34,813 nt of DNA from Candidatus Aenigmatarchaeota archaeon (GTDB lineage Archaea > Aenigmatarchaeota > Aenigmatarchaeia > QMZP01 > QMZT01). Within the stretch, counting starts at the first letter, position 1. Each line of letters begins with the position of its first letter. Shown here one piece after another: positions 34,769-34,813 of this stretch. The notes under the pieces are model-generated. The model was not told the DNA's origin. It searched no databases and was given only the letters and a program-made list of their open reading frames with translations. The DNA lies in the NCBI GenBank assembly GCA_021162425.1, contig JAGGYQ010000012.1:1-34813 (forward strand). Reading direction: 5' to 3'. The translations under genes and the position numbers were made by a program.

Positions 34769-34813
34769 AATATTAATATTGGATTTTGATATTAGTATTT
34801 GGATGTTTTGAGT
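34769..34813. other. AT-rich window edge, probable promoter of the beta-helix gene
   Basis: AT-rich sequence upstream of the surface-protein start with repeated ATATTA/AATATT motifs that could hold a TATA box; cut by the window end. A 110-residue ORF running across it on the plus strand is a shadow. Confidence 0.35.

Overview
The window is archaeal. It encodes RNA polymerase subunit N (Rpb10), Nop5, fibrillarin, a type-2 archaeal 8-oxoguanine glycosylase, a split transketolase, a PRC-barrel protein and an archaellum/pilus-type TadC (FlaJ-like) protein. TATA boxes sit about 25 bp upstream of many leaderless starts. Four tRNA genes carry introns and none encodes its CCA end. DNA gyrase (gyrB-gyrA) and class II LysRS argue against a crenarchaeon and suit a euryarchaeal or DPANN-type lineage; I cannot name it more closely. 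Base composition is AT-rich, but the tRNA insertions are visibly GC-rich.

Layout. 1-1.1 kb: DUF3467 protein, a gene-free stretch and a small orphan gene. 1.1-5.5 kb: gyrB-gyrA. 5.5-6.7 kb: tRNA-Gly(CCC) and tRNA-Ser(GCT), both on the minus strand around a small membrane protein. 6.7-10.2 kb: PRC-barrel protein, M24 aminopeptidase, and the two transketolase subunits from a divergent promoter. 10.2-11.5 kb: tRNA-Pro(GGG), endonuclease V, rpoN and a possible structured RNA. 11.5-14.5 kb: Ogg2, a large M48 peptidase, rubrerythrin. 14.6-19.5 kb (minus strand): a CPA antiporter, enolase and Fe-alcohol dehydrogenase run, and a dihydropteroate-synthase-N-like protein with a 7-deazaguanine precursor transporter. 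19.5-22.4 kb: Nop5, fibrillarin (convergent), a PflX-type radical SAM protein. 22.4-27.4 kb: HtpX with a coiled-coil partner, and a 1282-residue surface glycoprotein. 27.4-29.7 kb: PLD-type nuclease, lysS, tRNA-His(GTG). 29.8-34.8 kb: TadC/FlaJ-like membrane protein and a parallel beta-helix surface protein.

The main discovery is in the tRNAs. All four tRNA genes are interrupted in the T loop at the same point (59/60), by insertions of 53, 88, 150 and 193 nt. Removing each restores a perfect 7-nt T loop. In each, residues 54-57 can pair with the four nucleotides just before a constant AAT, with a covarying base pair in tRNA-Ser; this is the geometry of a bulge-helix-bulge (BHB) splice site. 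The tRNA-Gly and tRNA-His introns, 24 kb apart, share an identical 45-nt 3' block, and the tRNA-Gly copy has expanded it into a three-hairpin array, suggesting a mobile or gene-converting intron family. Three of the four genes carry a second interruption: tRNA-Gly at 29/30 with an almost ideal BHB, tRNA-Pro in the D loop, and tRNA-Ser in the variable arm with three 38-nt tandem repeats.
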